From: Dokdonia sinensis
Lineage (GTDB): Bacteria > Bacteroidota > Bacteroidia > Flavobacteriales > Flavobacteriaceae
DNA length: 64,000 nt
Direction of reading: 5' to 3'
Assembly: GCF_003688895.1 (NCBI RefSeq)
Contig: NZ_REFV01000018.1
Coordinates: 1 to 64,000, forward strand
Within the stretch, counting starts at the first letter, position 1. Every line of letters begins with the position of its first letter. Below the pieces are notes generated by a model. The model had not been told where the DNA came from. It was given only the letters and a program-made list of their open reading frames with translations, and did not search any database. Shown here in pieces: positions 57,339 through 64,000 of this stretch. The translations under genes and the position numbers were made by a program.

Positions 57339-58685
57339 ATGTCAAAAGACATCAAAATCAAAAAAGGTCTTGATATCCGATTAGTAGGCGAAGCAGAAAA
57401 GACTATTTCTGAGGGGCCTAAGTCGCGTACCATTACAATAAGACCTTCAGATTTTCATCTCGTTACTCCTAAATTGGTTCTTAAAGAAGGTGCCAAACTT
57501 GCCAAAGGTGACGTGATATTTTACTCAAAATCAAGAGAAGAAATTAAATTTGTATCTCCTGTTGCTGGAACAATCACCGAAATAAAACGCGGTGCTCGTC
57601 GAGTAATTACAGACATCATTATCGAAGCCGATCACAATGGCGAAGAAGTTGATTTTGGGATATTGCCTGCAAATGCAAATGCCGAAGCGGTAAAAGAAAA
57701 ATTACTTTCTTGCGGATTATGGTGGTTTATAAAACAACGTCCTTATGATGTTGTGGCAAATCCGGAAGTTGAACCTAAAGCGATTTTCATCTCTGGACTA
57801 AACACTGCTCCACTTTCTCCAGATCTAGACTTTGTTCTTGCTGGAAAAGAAAAAGAATTGCAAGCAGCTATAGATGGCCTCAATATGTTAACAGCTGGGG
57901 GAATTCATATTTCTGTTGGCTCAAACGCATCGCCTTTTGCTAGCTTAAACAATGTGACTACATATCATATGAATGGACCGCACCCAGCTGGGAATGTGGG
58001 AACACTCATTAATAAAATAAATCCTATAAATAAGGGGGAAACAGCTTGGACTATAGGAGCTCAGGACCTTGTGATTGTAGGGGAGCTTTTCCTTACTGGA
58101 AAATTTAATCCTGCTCGTATCATTTCGGTTTCTGGCAGTTCGGTTAAAAAACCTAAATATTACAGAACGATTATAGGCTCGGAGGTTTCGACGTTTGCTT
58201 ATGATGCTGGAATAGAAGGTGATAATAATCGTTTTATCTCTGGAAATGTGCTTACTGGAAAGCAAATAAAGCCGGACGGAGCTTTAGGTTTTTATGCTAC
58301 AGAATTTGTTGCAATACCTGAAGGTGATGATTACGAATTCTTCGGATGGAATAAGCCTGTATTTGATAAAATTTCTCCGTCACGAGCGCTTACATTCTCT
58401 TGGTTAAACCCAAAGAAGAAGTACGACCTCGATACAAATACAAATGGAGAGCACCGCGCATTTGTAGTGACTGGTAATTACGAGGAGGTTTTCCCTCTGG
58501 ACATCTACCCGATGCAAATCCTTAAAGCGTGTATGGTAGAGGATTTAGATGAAATGGAAGCTCTTGGAATGTATGAAGTGGCTCCAGAAGATTTTGCTCT
58601 TACGGAGTTTATGTGTGTATCTAAACAACCACACCAAGAAATTATCCGTAAAGGACTTGACGTTATGTATAAAGAAATAGGATAA
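57339..58685 (+). CDS. nqrA: Na+-translocating NADH:quinone reductase subunit A
   Basis: 448 residues, the normal length. NqrA is a cytoplasmic-side subunit that helps form the quinone site. The start KKGLDIRLVGEAEKTI, the INPINKGETAWTIGAQDLVIVGELFLTGKF segment and the C-terminal GMYEVAPEDFALTEFMCVSKQPHQEIIRKGLD are typical. First gene of a six-gene operon; nqrB follows after 3 bases. A candidate iron-type operator lies upstream. Confidence 0.97.
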   Translation: MSKDIKIKKGLDIRLVGEAEKTISEGPKSRTITIRPSDFHLVTPKLVLKEGAKLAKGDVIFYSKSREEIKFVSPVAGTITEIKRGARRVITDIIIEADHNGEEVDFGILPANANAEAVKEKLLSCGLWWFIKQRPYDVVANPEVEPKAIFISGLNTAPLSPDLDFVLAGKEKELQAAIDGLNMLTAGGIHISVGSNASPFASLNNVTTYHMNGPHPAGNVGTLINKINPINKGETAWTIGAQDLVIVGELFLTGKFNPARIISVSGSSVKKPKYYRTIIGSEVSTFAYDAGIEGDNNRFISGNVLTGKQIKPDGALGFYATEFVAIPEGDDYEFFGWNKPVFDKISPSRALTFSWLNPKKKYDLDTNTNGEHRAFVVTGNYEEVFPLDIYPMQILKACMVEDLDEMEALGMYEVAPEDFALTEFMCVSKQPHQEIIRKGLDVMYKEIG

Positions 58686-58688
58686 GTT

Positions 58689-59915
58689 ATGGGATTAAAA
58701 CAAAACTTGCATAAGCTTAAATTGAAGTATGAGGGCAAGAAAATGGCCCCTGCATTTAATGCATTACATACTTTCTTGTATAGCCCCAATGAAACCACAC
58801 ATAGTGGTGCTCACATACGTGCTGTAGATGATCTTAAGCGTACGATGAATACAGTAATCATAGCATTATTGCCTTGTTTACTTTTTGGGATTTTTAATGC
58901 TGGATACCAGCACTACTACGCCATTGCTGAAGCGGCTGGAACTGCAGCTCAATATAGAGCAGACGGTTTCTTTAGTACTAACTTCTGGAACTGGGACAAC
59001 TTTGCTATCGGAGCTTGGACAGTACTTCCTTTAGTAATTGTTTCTTACGGTGTCGGACTTCTTGTGGAATTTATTTTTGCAGTTATTAAAGGACACGAAG
59101 TAGAGGAAGGATACCTAGTAACAGGTATGCTAGTACCGCTTATCGTTCCTATTGACATTCCATTATGGATGCTTGCTGTTGCAGTAGTGTTCGGAGTTGT
59201 AATTGGGAAAGAAGTATTTGGAGGAACAGGAATGAATATCCTGAATCCTGCACTTACCATACGTGCTTTCTTATTCTTTGCCTACCCTACGTGGATGTCT
59301 GGAGATAAAGTTTGGGTACACGAAGCTGTAGAAAGAGCAGGAGGACCTGATGCGATCTCTGGAGAAACCATACTTGGTAGCTATGCTCAAAATGCAACTA
59401 CTATACCTTATGATTACTCTGATATGTTCCTCGGATTCATACCAGGATCTGTAGGAGAAACCTCAAAAATCCTCATTATCGTAGGTGCTCTTTTCTTGAT
59501 ATTTACAAAAATCGGAAGCTGGAGAATTATTTTCTCTACCCTTGTAGGTGCGCTTGTTATGGGACTTATCTTTAACGGCGTTGTGGATGCTGGATGGATA
59601 GACGATACGAGTAAATTTCACGGTCTGATGAGTGTTCCTTTCTGGCAACACCTTATTATAGGAAGTATCTTGTTTGGAGCCGTTTATATGGCCACCGATC
59701 CAGTAACGGCCTCACAAACTAATAAAGGGAAATGGATTTATGGGTTTTTGATAGGTTTCATATCTATAATGATACGTGTATTTAACCCTGCATATCCAGA
59801 AGGAGTTTTCCTCGCGATATTATTAATGAATGTGTTTGCTCCTACTATTGATCACTACGTGGTTCAAGGAAATGTGAAGAAAAGATTGAAACGTTTAAAA
59901 GTTAAAACAGCATAA
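58689..59915 (+). CDS. nqrB: Na+-translocating NADH:quinone reductase subunit B
   Basis: 408 residues, about ten transmembrane helices. It carries a covalent FMN on a threonine; the site is most likely Thr227 in DAISGETILG, which aligns by eye with the SGAT motif of the Vibrio protein although the third residue differs. It also binds riboflavin and forms most of the Na+ path. The segment GKEVFGGTGMNILNPALTIRAFLFFAYP is typical of NqrB. nqrC follows after 3 bases. Confidence 0.97.
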   Translation: MGLKQNLHKLKLKYEGKKMAPAFNALHTFLYSPNETTHSGAHIRAVDDLKRTMNTVIIALLPCLLFGIFNAGYQHYYAIAEAAGTAAQYRADGFFSTNFWNWDNFAIGAWTVLPLVIVSYGVGLLVEFIFAVIKGHEVEEGYLVTGMLVPLIVPIDIPLWMLAVAVVFGVVIGKEVFGGTGMNILNPALTIRAFLFFAYPTWMSGDKVWVHEAVERAGGPDAISGETILGSYAQNATTIPYDYSDMFLGFIPGSVGETSKILIIVGALFLIFTKIGSWRIIFSTLVGALVMGLIFNGVVDAGWIDDTSKFHGLMSVPFWQHLIIGSILFGAVYMATDPVTASQTNKGKWIYGFLIGFISIMIRVFNPAYPEGVFLAILLMNVFAPTIDHYVVQGNVKKRLKRLKVKTA

Positions 59916-59918
59916 GTT

Positions 59919-60671
59919 ATGGCTAAAACAGACGGAAACGTATATACAGTAATATTTGCAACGATAATGGTTATCGCTGTAGGTGGAATTCTTTCTGCGC
60001 TTGCTGTAGGTTTAAAGCCTGCAATTAGCGAGAATGAGCGCTTTGAAAAGCAACAGAATATCCTGTATGCTATGGGCGTAAACGAGAATGTAGAGGGAGA
60101 TAACGCTGTAAATTTTATCCCAACAGATAAAGTTGAAGCAGAATTCAAAAATTACATTAAAGAAAGCTATATCATCCAAAACGGAAAACTTGATAATGTT
60201 GCCGATTCTATCGCTTTTAAAATCGATATGAAGAAGCAGAGCAAGCTTTCTAAATCAGAACGTAAACTTCCTCTTTTTATAGGAGAGCGTGATGGCGGAA
60301 AGTATTATGTTATCCCTATGTATGGGAAAGGACTTTGGGATGCTATCTGGGGTTATGTTGCTTTAGATAAAGATCTTGTGGTTCAAGGAGTTTACTTTGA
60401 TCACAAAGGAGAAACTCCTGGTCTGGGTGCTAATATTAAAGAGCGTTACTTTATGGACGACTTTACTGGCGAGCAGATAATGTCAAAAACTCAATATGCT
60501 GGAATAAGCGTGGCAAAAGGGAACAACGACCCAAAAAACGACGACAAAACAGATAATGAGGTAGATGCCCTCGCAGGAGCTACAATTACAGGAGATGGTG
60601 TATCTGCAATGATAAAGAGCACTCTTAAGTTGTACATCCCTCATATTAAAGAACTAAATAAGAAATCATAA
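59919..60671 (+). CDS. nqrC: Na+-translocating NADH:quinone reductase subunit C
   Basis: 250 residues with one N-terminal membrane helix (about 8-28) and a periplasmic FMN domain. The covalent FMN site is Thr222 in DALAGATIT, matching the ApbE target motif [S/A]GAT. ApbE (43331-44344) should attach the flavin. It overlaps nqrD by one base. Confidence 0.97.
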   Translation: MAKTDGNVYTVIFATIMVIAVGGILSALAVGLKPAISENERFEKQQNILYAMGVNENVEGDNAVNFIPTDKVEAEFKNYIKESYIIQNGKLDNVADSIAFKIDMKKQSKLSKSERKLPLFIGERDGGKYYVIPMYGKGLWDAIWGYVALDKDLVVQGVYFDHKGETPGLGANIKERYFMDDFTGEQIMSKTQYAGISVAKGNNDPKNDDKTDNEVDALAGATITGDGVSAMIKSTLKLYIPHIKELNKKS

Positions 60672-61318
60672 TGGCGATACTATCTAAAAAAGATCAGCGA
60701 TTAATTCTAGATCCGCTAGCAGACGACAACCCGATTACGATTCAAGTACTCGGTATCTGTTCTGCACTTGCAATTACTGCGCAACTTAAAGCCTCTATAG
60801 TAATGGCAATCGCCGTATTATTTGTAATGGGCGTGGGTAATGTAGTGATTTCACTTATGCGTAATATCATCCCATCTAAAATCCGAATCATTGTACAACT
60901 TATCGTTGTTGCGACGCTCGTAATTATAGTGGATCAAGTACTTAAGGCTTATGCATATAGCTTGAGTAAGGAACTTTCAGTTTTCGTAGGACTTATCATT
61001 ACAAACTGTATCATTATGGGACGTTTTGAGGCATTTGCCCTTGCAAACGGTCCTGCAAGATCATTCCTGGATGGTATAGGAAACGCATTAGGCTATGGAG
61101 TTATCCTTATTATCATAGGTTTCTTTAGAGAGCTTTTAGGTTCGGGTACGTTACTTGGGTTCAAAGTTTTAGGAGATCCTATTGAGAAAACAGGATTATA
61201 TAGCATTGGTTACGAGAACAACGGATTTATGTTGTTATCACCTATGGCGCTCATCGTGGTTGGCTTAATTATTTGGGTACAACGTAGTCGTAATAAAGCC
61301 TTAATCGAAGAGAATTAG
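60671..61318 (+). CDS. nqrD: Na+-translocating NADH:quinone reductase subunit D
   Basis: 215 residues, six transmembrane helices, with the conserved cysteines in ITVQVLGICSALA-type (here TIQVLGICSALA) and LIITNCIIMGRFEAFA segments that bind the intramembrane Fe-S centre shared with NqrE. Its TAG stop codon is the first three bases of a heptamer array. Normally nqrE follows within a few bases; here about 530 bases intervene. Confidence 0.97.
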   Translation: MAILSKKDQRLILDPLADDNPITIQVLGICSALAITAQLKASIVMAIAVLFVMGVGNVVISLMRNIIPSKIRIIVQLIVVATLVIIVDQVLKAYAYSLSKELSVFVGLIITNCIIMGRFEAFALANGPARSFLDGIGNALGYGVILIIIGFFRELLGSGTLLGFKVLGDPIEKTGLYSIGYENNGFMLLSPMALIVVGLIIWVQRSRNKALIEEN

Positions 61319-61390
61319 TGTCTAGTGTCTAGTGTCTAGTGTCTAGTGTCTAGTGTCTAGTGTCTAGTGTCTAGTGTCTAGTGTCTAGTG
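61316..61390. repeat. Heptamer tandem array (TAGTGTC)x10.7
   Basis: Uninterrupted perfect array starting at the nqrD stop codon and continuing to 61390. Confidence 0.92.
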
Positions 61391-61404
61391 AAAATAATAT
61401 TTAT

Positions 61405-61417
61405 GCTTTCGCGAAAG
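61405..61417. repeat. Palindrome, near copy (GCTTTCGCGAAAG)
   Basis: Lies between the heptamer array and the four-helix-bundle gene; same TATGC...GTGTAA flanks as at 40101. Confidence 0.8.
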
Positions 61418-61436
61418 TGTAAAATTTTAAAAATAA

Positions 61437-61805
61437 ATGAAGAAGGTTCAAGATTTACTCGCTTACTCAAAATCCTTTGATAATGCGATGGAAATCTTTG
61501 AATTAACAAAAAAGTTTCCGAGAGAAGAAATTTACTCACTCACAGACCAAATAAGAAGGTCGTCGAGAAGTGTAACAGCAAACATCTCAGAAGCTTATAG
61601 AAAAAGACGTTATCCCAAACACTTTGTAAGCAAACTTACTGACAGTGATGGAGAAAATGGAGAAACACAAACTTGGCTAGAATACGCCTTAGCTTGTGGC
61701 TATATAGAAAAAGAAAATTTTAAAGAATTAAATAACAATTGTGATGAAATAGGAAAGTTGTTAAATTATATGATTTTGAATCCAGAAAAATTTGGATCCA
61801 AGTAG
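61437..61805 (+). CDS. Four-helix-bundle protein (23S rRNA-intervening-sequence family)
   Basis: 122 residues. The sequence matches the small four-helix-bundle proteins encoded in 23S rRNA intervening sequences and scattered in many Bacteroidetes: FELTKKFPREEIYSLTDQIRRSSRSVTANISEAY in the first half and the LEYALACGYI helix in the second. Function unknown; they form pentamers and may bind nucleic acid. Here the gene is lodged between nqrD and nqrE in the same orientation, with a heptamer array on each side, so it would be transcribed as part of the nqr message. Confidence 0.88.
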   Translation: MKKVQDLLAYSKSFDNAMEIFELTKKFPREEIYSLTDQIRRSSRSVTANISEAYRKRRYPKHFVSKLTDSDGENGETQTWLEYALACGYIEKENFKELNNNCDEIGKLLNYMILNPEKFGSK

Positions 61806-61806
61806 T

Positions 61807-61839
61807 ACTTTACACTTTACACTTTACACTTTACACTTT
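61807..61839. repeat. Heptamer tandem array (ACTTTAC)x4.7
   Basis: Begins 2 bases after the stop of the four-helix-bundle gene and ends 9 bases before the nqrE ATG. Confidence 0.9.
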
Positions 61840-61847
61840 TTAATGTT

Positions 61848-62582
61848 ATGTTAGAACACATCGAACTATTTTTTAAATCCATCTTTATAGACAATATGGT
61901 ATTTGCCACCTTCTTAGGAATGTGTTCTTACCTCGCAGTTTCTAAAAAGGTAACAACAGCCGTAGGTCTGGGGGCTGCAGTAATATTTGTACTTGCAGTG
62001 ACCGTGCCACTTAACTGGTACCTGGATCAGTACATTCTTCGTGATGGAGCATTAGCTTGGTTAGGACCAGAGTATGCAGATTATGACTTGAGTTTCCTAT
62101 CATTCATCCTCTTCATTGCAACCATTGCAACGATGGTGCAGCTTGTAGAGATTGTGGTAGAGAAATTCTCTCCTTCGCTTTATAATTCGCTAGGTATCTT
62201 TTTACCGCTTATCGCTGTGAACTGCGCAATTTTAGGAGGATCATTATTTATGCAATCTAGAGATATACAATCTGCTGGACTCGCCCTCAATTATGGAATT
62301 TCTTCTGGAATCGGTTGGTTCCTTGCAATTCTTGCGATTGCAGCGATACGTGAGAAAATACGTTACTCTAATGTTCCTGCCCCACTTCGCGGTTTAGGAA
62401 TCACATTCATCATCACAGGATTAATGGCGATTGGGTTTATGAGTTTTGGAGGAATGCTTACTGGAGGTGATGAAGATGAAGGAGTAGCTTCTCCTACAAC
62501 AGAATCTGCAGTTATAAAGGAGGATGCAAAAGAAGAGAAGACACTTGAAGTTGCTTCAATTACTAACGAAAAAGAAAACTAG
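61848..62582 (+). CDS. nqrE: Na+-translocating NADH:quinone reductase subunit E
   Basis: 244 residues: six transmembrane helices (residues 1-205) with the Fe-S-centre cysteines in FLGMCSYLAVSKK and VNCAILGGSLFMQ, then an acidic, Thr/Ser/Glu-rich tail of about 40 residues (GGDEDEGVASP onward) that the roughly 200-residue proteobacterial NqrE lacks. It lies after the inserted four-helix-bundle gene; nqrF follows after 3 bases. Confidence 0.96.
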   Translation: MLEHIELFFKSIFIDNMVFATFLGMCSYLAVSKKVTTAVGLGAAVIFVLAVTVPLNWYLDQYILRDGALAWLGPEYADYDLSFLSFILFIATIATMVQLVEIVVEKFSPSLYNSLGIFLPLIAVNCAILGGSLFMQSRDIQSAGLALNYGISSGIGWFLAILAIAAIREKIRYSNVPAPLRGLGITFIITGLMAIGFMSFGGMLTGGDEDEGVASPTTESAVIKEDAKEEKTLEVASITNEKEN

Positions 62583-62585
62583 TAT

Positions 62586-63893
62586 ATGATTTTAGCCGCA
62601 ACAATGACTGGAGTTGTCCTTGCCACAATTATAGCATTTTTAGTGCTTGTATTATTCTTGGTAGGTATACTCTTGTTTACAAAACAAAAACTTTCTCCAT
62701 CGGGTCCTGTAAAGATCACGATAAACGGAGAGAAAGAGGTAGAAGTTGAATCTGGAGGAACGCTCCTTTCTACTTTAGGAAATAATAAAATCTTCTTACC
62801 ATCTGCCTGTGGTGGTGGTGGAACGTGTATTCAATGCGAATGTCACGTGCTTGAAGGTGGAGGAGAAGCTCTTCCTACGGAGACACCACACTTTAGCCGA
62901 AAAGAACTTGCTCATGGAGCACGTCTTGCTTGTCAGGTTAAGGTTAAGCAGAATATGAACATTACCATTCCAGAAGAAGTTTTTGGGATTAAGAAGTGGG
63001 ACGCAACGGTTGTTCGTAATTATAACGTAGCATCTTTTATTAAAGAATTTGTAGTTGAAATTCCTGAAGATATGGGATATAAAGCTGGAGGATATATCCA
63101 GATTGAAATCCCGCCTTGTGAGATCAAATATGAAGATATAGATATTACAGCGCACCCAGAAGAGCACGATACTCCAGACAAGTTTCAAGCAGAGTGGGAT
63201 AAGTTTGGTCTATGGCCACTCACGATGAAAAATAATGAAACCGTTGAGCGTGCATACTCTATGGCTTCCTTCCCAGCCGAAGGTCGCGAGATTATGCTCA
63301 ACGTACGTATTGCTACGCCACCTTGGGACCGTTCTAAAAACCAATGGATGGATGTTAATCCTGGGGTTGCTTCCTCATACATTTTTGCTCAGAAACCTGG
63401 TGATAAAGTAGTCATTTCAGGACCTTATGGAGAATTCTTCATAAACGAGTCTGAGTCTGAAATGCTTTATGTAGGTGGTGGAGCTGGAATGGCACCTATG
63501 CGTTCTCACTTGTATCACCTTTTCAAAACCCTTAAAACTGGACGTACAGTTACTTACTGGTACGGTGGACGTTCTAAGCGTGAGTTATTTTACATAGATC
63601 ACTTTAAGGAACTAGAAAGAGACTTCCCTAACTTTAAATTCTATATGGCACTTTCTGAGCCTATGGAAGAAGACAACTGGAAAGTAAAAGAAGACACAGA
63701 TGCCGAAGGTGATGGTTTTGTAGGTTTTATACACCAAGTGGTAATAGACCAATACTTAAGCAAGCACGAAGCTCCAGAAGATATTGAACTTTATTTCTGC
63801 GGTCCTCCACTTATGAACAATGCAGTTCAAAAAATGGGAGAAGACTTCGGAATTCCTGATGAGCACATACGCTTTGATGACTTTGGAGGATAA
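62586..63893 (+). CDS. nqrF: Na+-translocating NADH:quinone reductase subunit F
   Basis: 435 residues. An N-terminal membrane helix (about 8-31) is followed by a 2Fe-2S ferredoxin domain with Cys75, Cys81, Cys84 and Cys116. A ferredoxin-reductase module follows, with FAD motif RAYSMAS and NADH motif GGGAGMAPMRSH, and the C-terminus is typical (FCGPPLMNNAVQKMGEDFG...IRFDDFGG). NqrF takes electrons from NADH into the complex. It is the last gene of the operon and a terminator follows. Confidence 0.97.
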   Translation: MILAATMTGVVLATIIAFLVLVLFLVGILLFTKQKLSPSGPVKITINGEKEVEVESGGTLLSTLGNNKIFLPSACGGGGTCIQCECHVLEGGGEALPTETPHFSRKELAHGARLACQVKVKQNMNITIPEEVFGIKKWDATVVRNYNVASFIKEFVVEIPEDMGYKAGGYIQIEIPPCEIKYEDIDITAHPEEHDTPDKFQAEWDKFGLWPLTMKNNETVERAYSMASFPAEGREIMLNVRIATPPWDRSKNQWMDVNPGVASSYIFAQKPGDKVVISGPYGEFFINESESEMLYVGGGAGMAPMRSHLYHLFKTLKTGRTVTYWYGGRSKRELFYIDHFKELERDFPNFKFYMALSEPMEEDNWKVKEDTDAEGDGFVGFIHQVVIDQYLSKHEAPEDIELYFCGPPLMNNAVQKMGEDFGIPDEHIRFDDFGG

Positions 63894-63928
63894 TATACTC
63901 CCCTCGTAAACGAGGATCTCATATACAG

Positions 63929-63963
63929 AAAACCCGATGCAGTTATGTATCGGGTTTTCTATT
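63929..63963 (+). terminator. Rho-independent terminator of the nqr operon
   Basis: Perfect 10-bp stem AAAACCCGAT (63929-63938) / ATCGGGTTTT (63949-63958), 10-base loop, pyrimidine-rich end. A smaller CCTCG/CGAGG hairpin (63902-63915) precedes it. Confidence 0.78.
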
Positions 63964-64000
63964 TGTCACGAATAATTACATTTTTCTTTAATTAAGACTT

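Noticed and set aside
61316-61839. Tandem repeats considered as a CRISPR array
   Set aside because: Units are contiguous heptamers without spacers, and there are no cas genes in the window.

Overview
The window looks like chromosome of a marine member of the Flavobacteriaceae (Bacteroidetes), probably near Dokdonia/Krokinobacter; the genus is inference. The reasons are many Bacteroidetes-type -7 boxes (TAnnTTTG) with short leaders and no evident Shine-Dalgarno sites, frequent TTG starts, a Na+-translocating NADH:quinone reductase, and families typical of the phylum: PorT and the DUF5103 plug protein of type IX secretion, a BamA-like lipoprotein (TamL), DUF6090, DUF3667, DUF4856 and an iron-type TonB-dependent receptor. 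No rRNA, tRNA, CRISPR array or intact insertion sequence was seen.

Layout. 1-3700: accessory genes (S41 peptidase-like, two unknowns, a self-inhibited Fic protein). 3700-13300: nitrogen assimilation, with gltB and gltD leftward and, divergently, a porin, P-II and AmtB; the shared spacer carries a duplicated 14-bp element. 13400-20400: propeller lipoprotein, phosphodiesterase, truA, an ABC exporter, uvrB, hsp20. 20700-23600: three tandem DUF6090 genes and a TerB-like protein. 23600-24130: a non-coding stretch with a duplicated 57-bp element. 24131-29344: a compact leftward cluster trkA-trkH-ypdA-ctlX-rrf2. 29884-34683: ubiE, porT, trmH, tamL. 34800-43200: hybrid histidine kinase, M48 protease, gpmI, thioredoxin-like lipoprotein, HAD phosphatase, map, methyltransferase, unknown. 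43300-49900: apbE and partner, NRDE protein, DUF6695-like protein, apaG, DUF3667, T9SS plug protein, small Cys-rich protein. 50000-56900: leftward iron-acquisition-type operon (DUF4856, imelysin-like, HTTM, TonB receptor) and a haem-binding c-type protein. 57300-63900: nqrABCDEF, interrupted between nqrD and nqrE by a four-helix-bundle gene flanked by heptamer repeats.

The most striking signals are not genes. (1) The palindrome GCTTTCGCGAAAGC occurs exactly 13 times, plus about nine near or interrupted copies, in intergenic DNA and inside coding regions in three reading phases; one copy is split by a 21-bp GC-rich palindrome. (2) A 23-bp AT-rich dyad with TTATTTA/TAAATAA arms lies at the same place in two leftward promoters of the iron/haem region, again in one leader, and upstream of nqrA, suggesting one regulon. 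(3) Heptamer tandem arrays of the TTTAGxx type recur between genes and flank the insertion in the nqr operon.

Functionally the window links ammonium uptake and GOGAT, K+ uptake with thiol redox control, envelope biogenesis, iron/haem handling, and Na+ pumping by NQR with its flavin transferase ApbE encoded elsewhere in the window.
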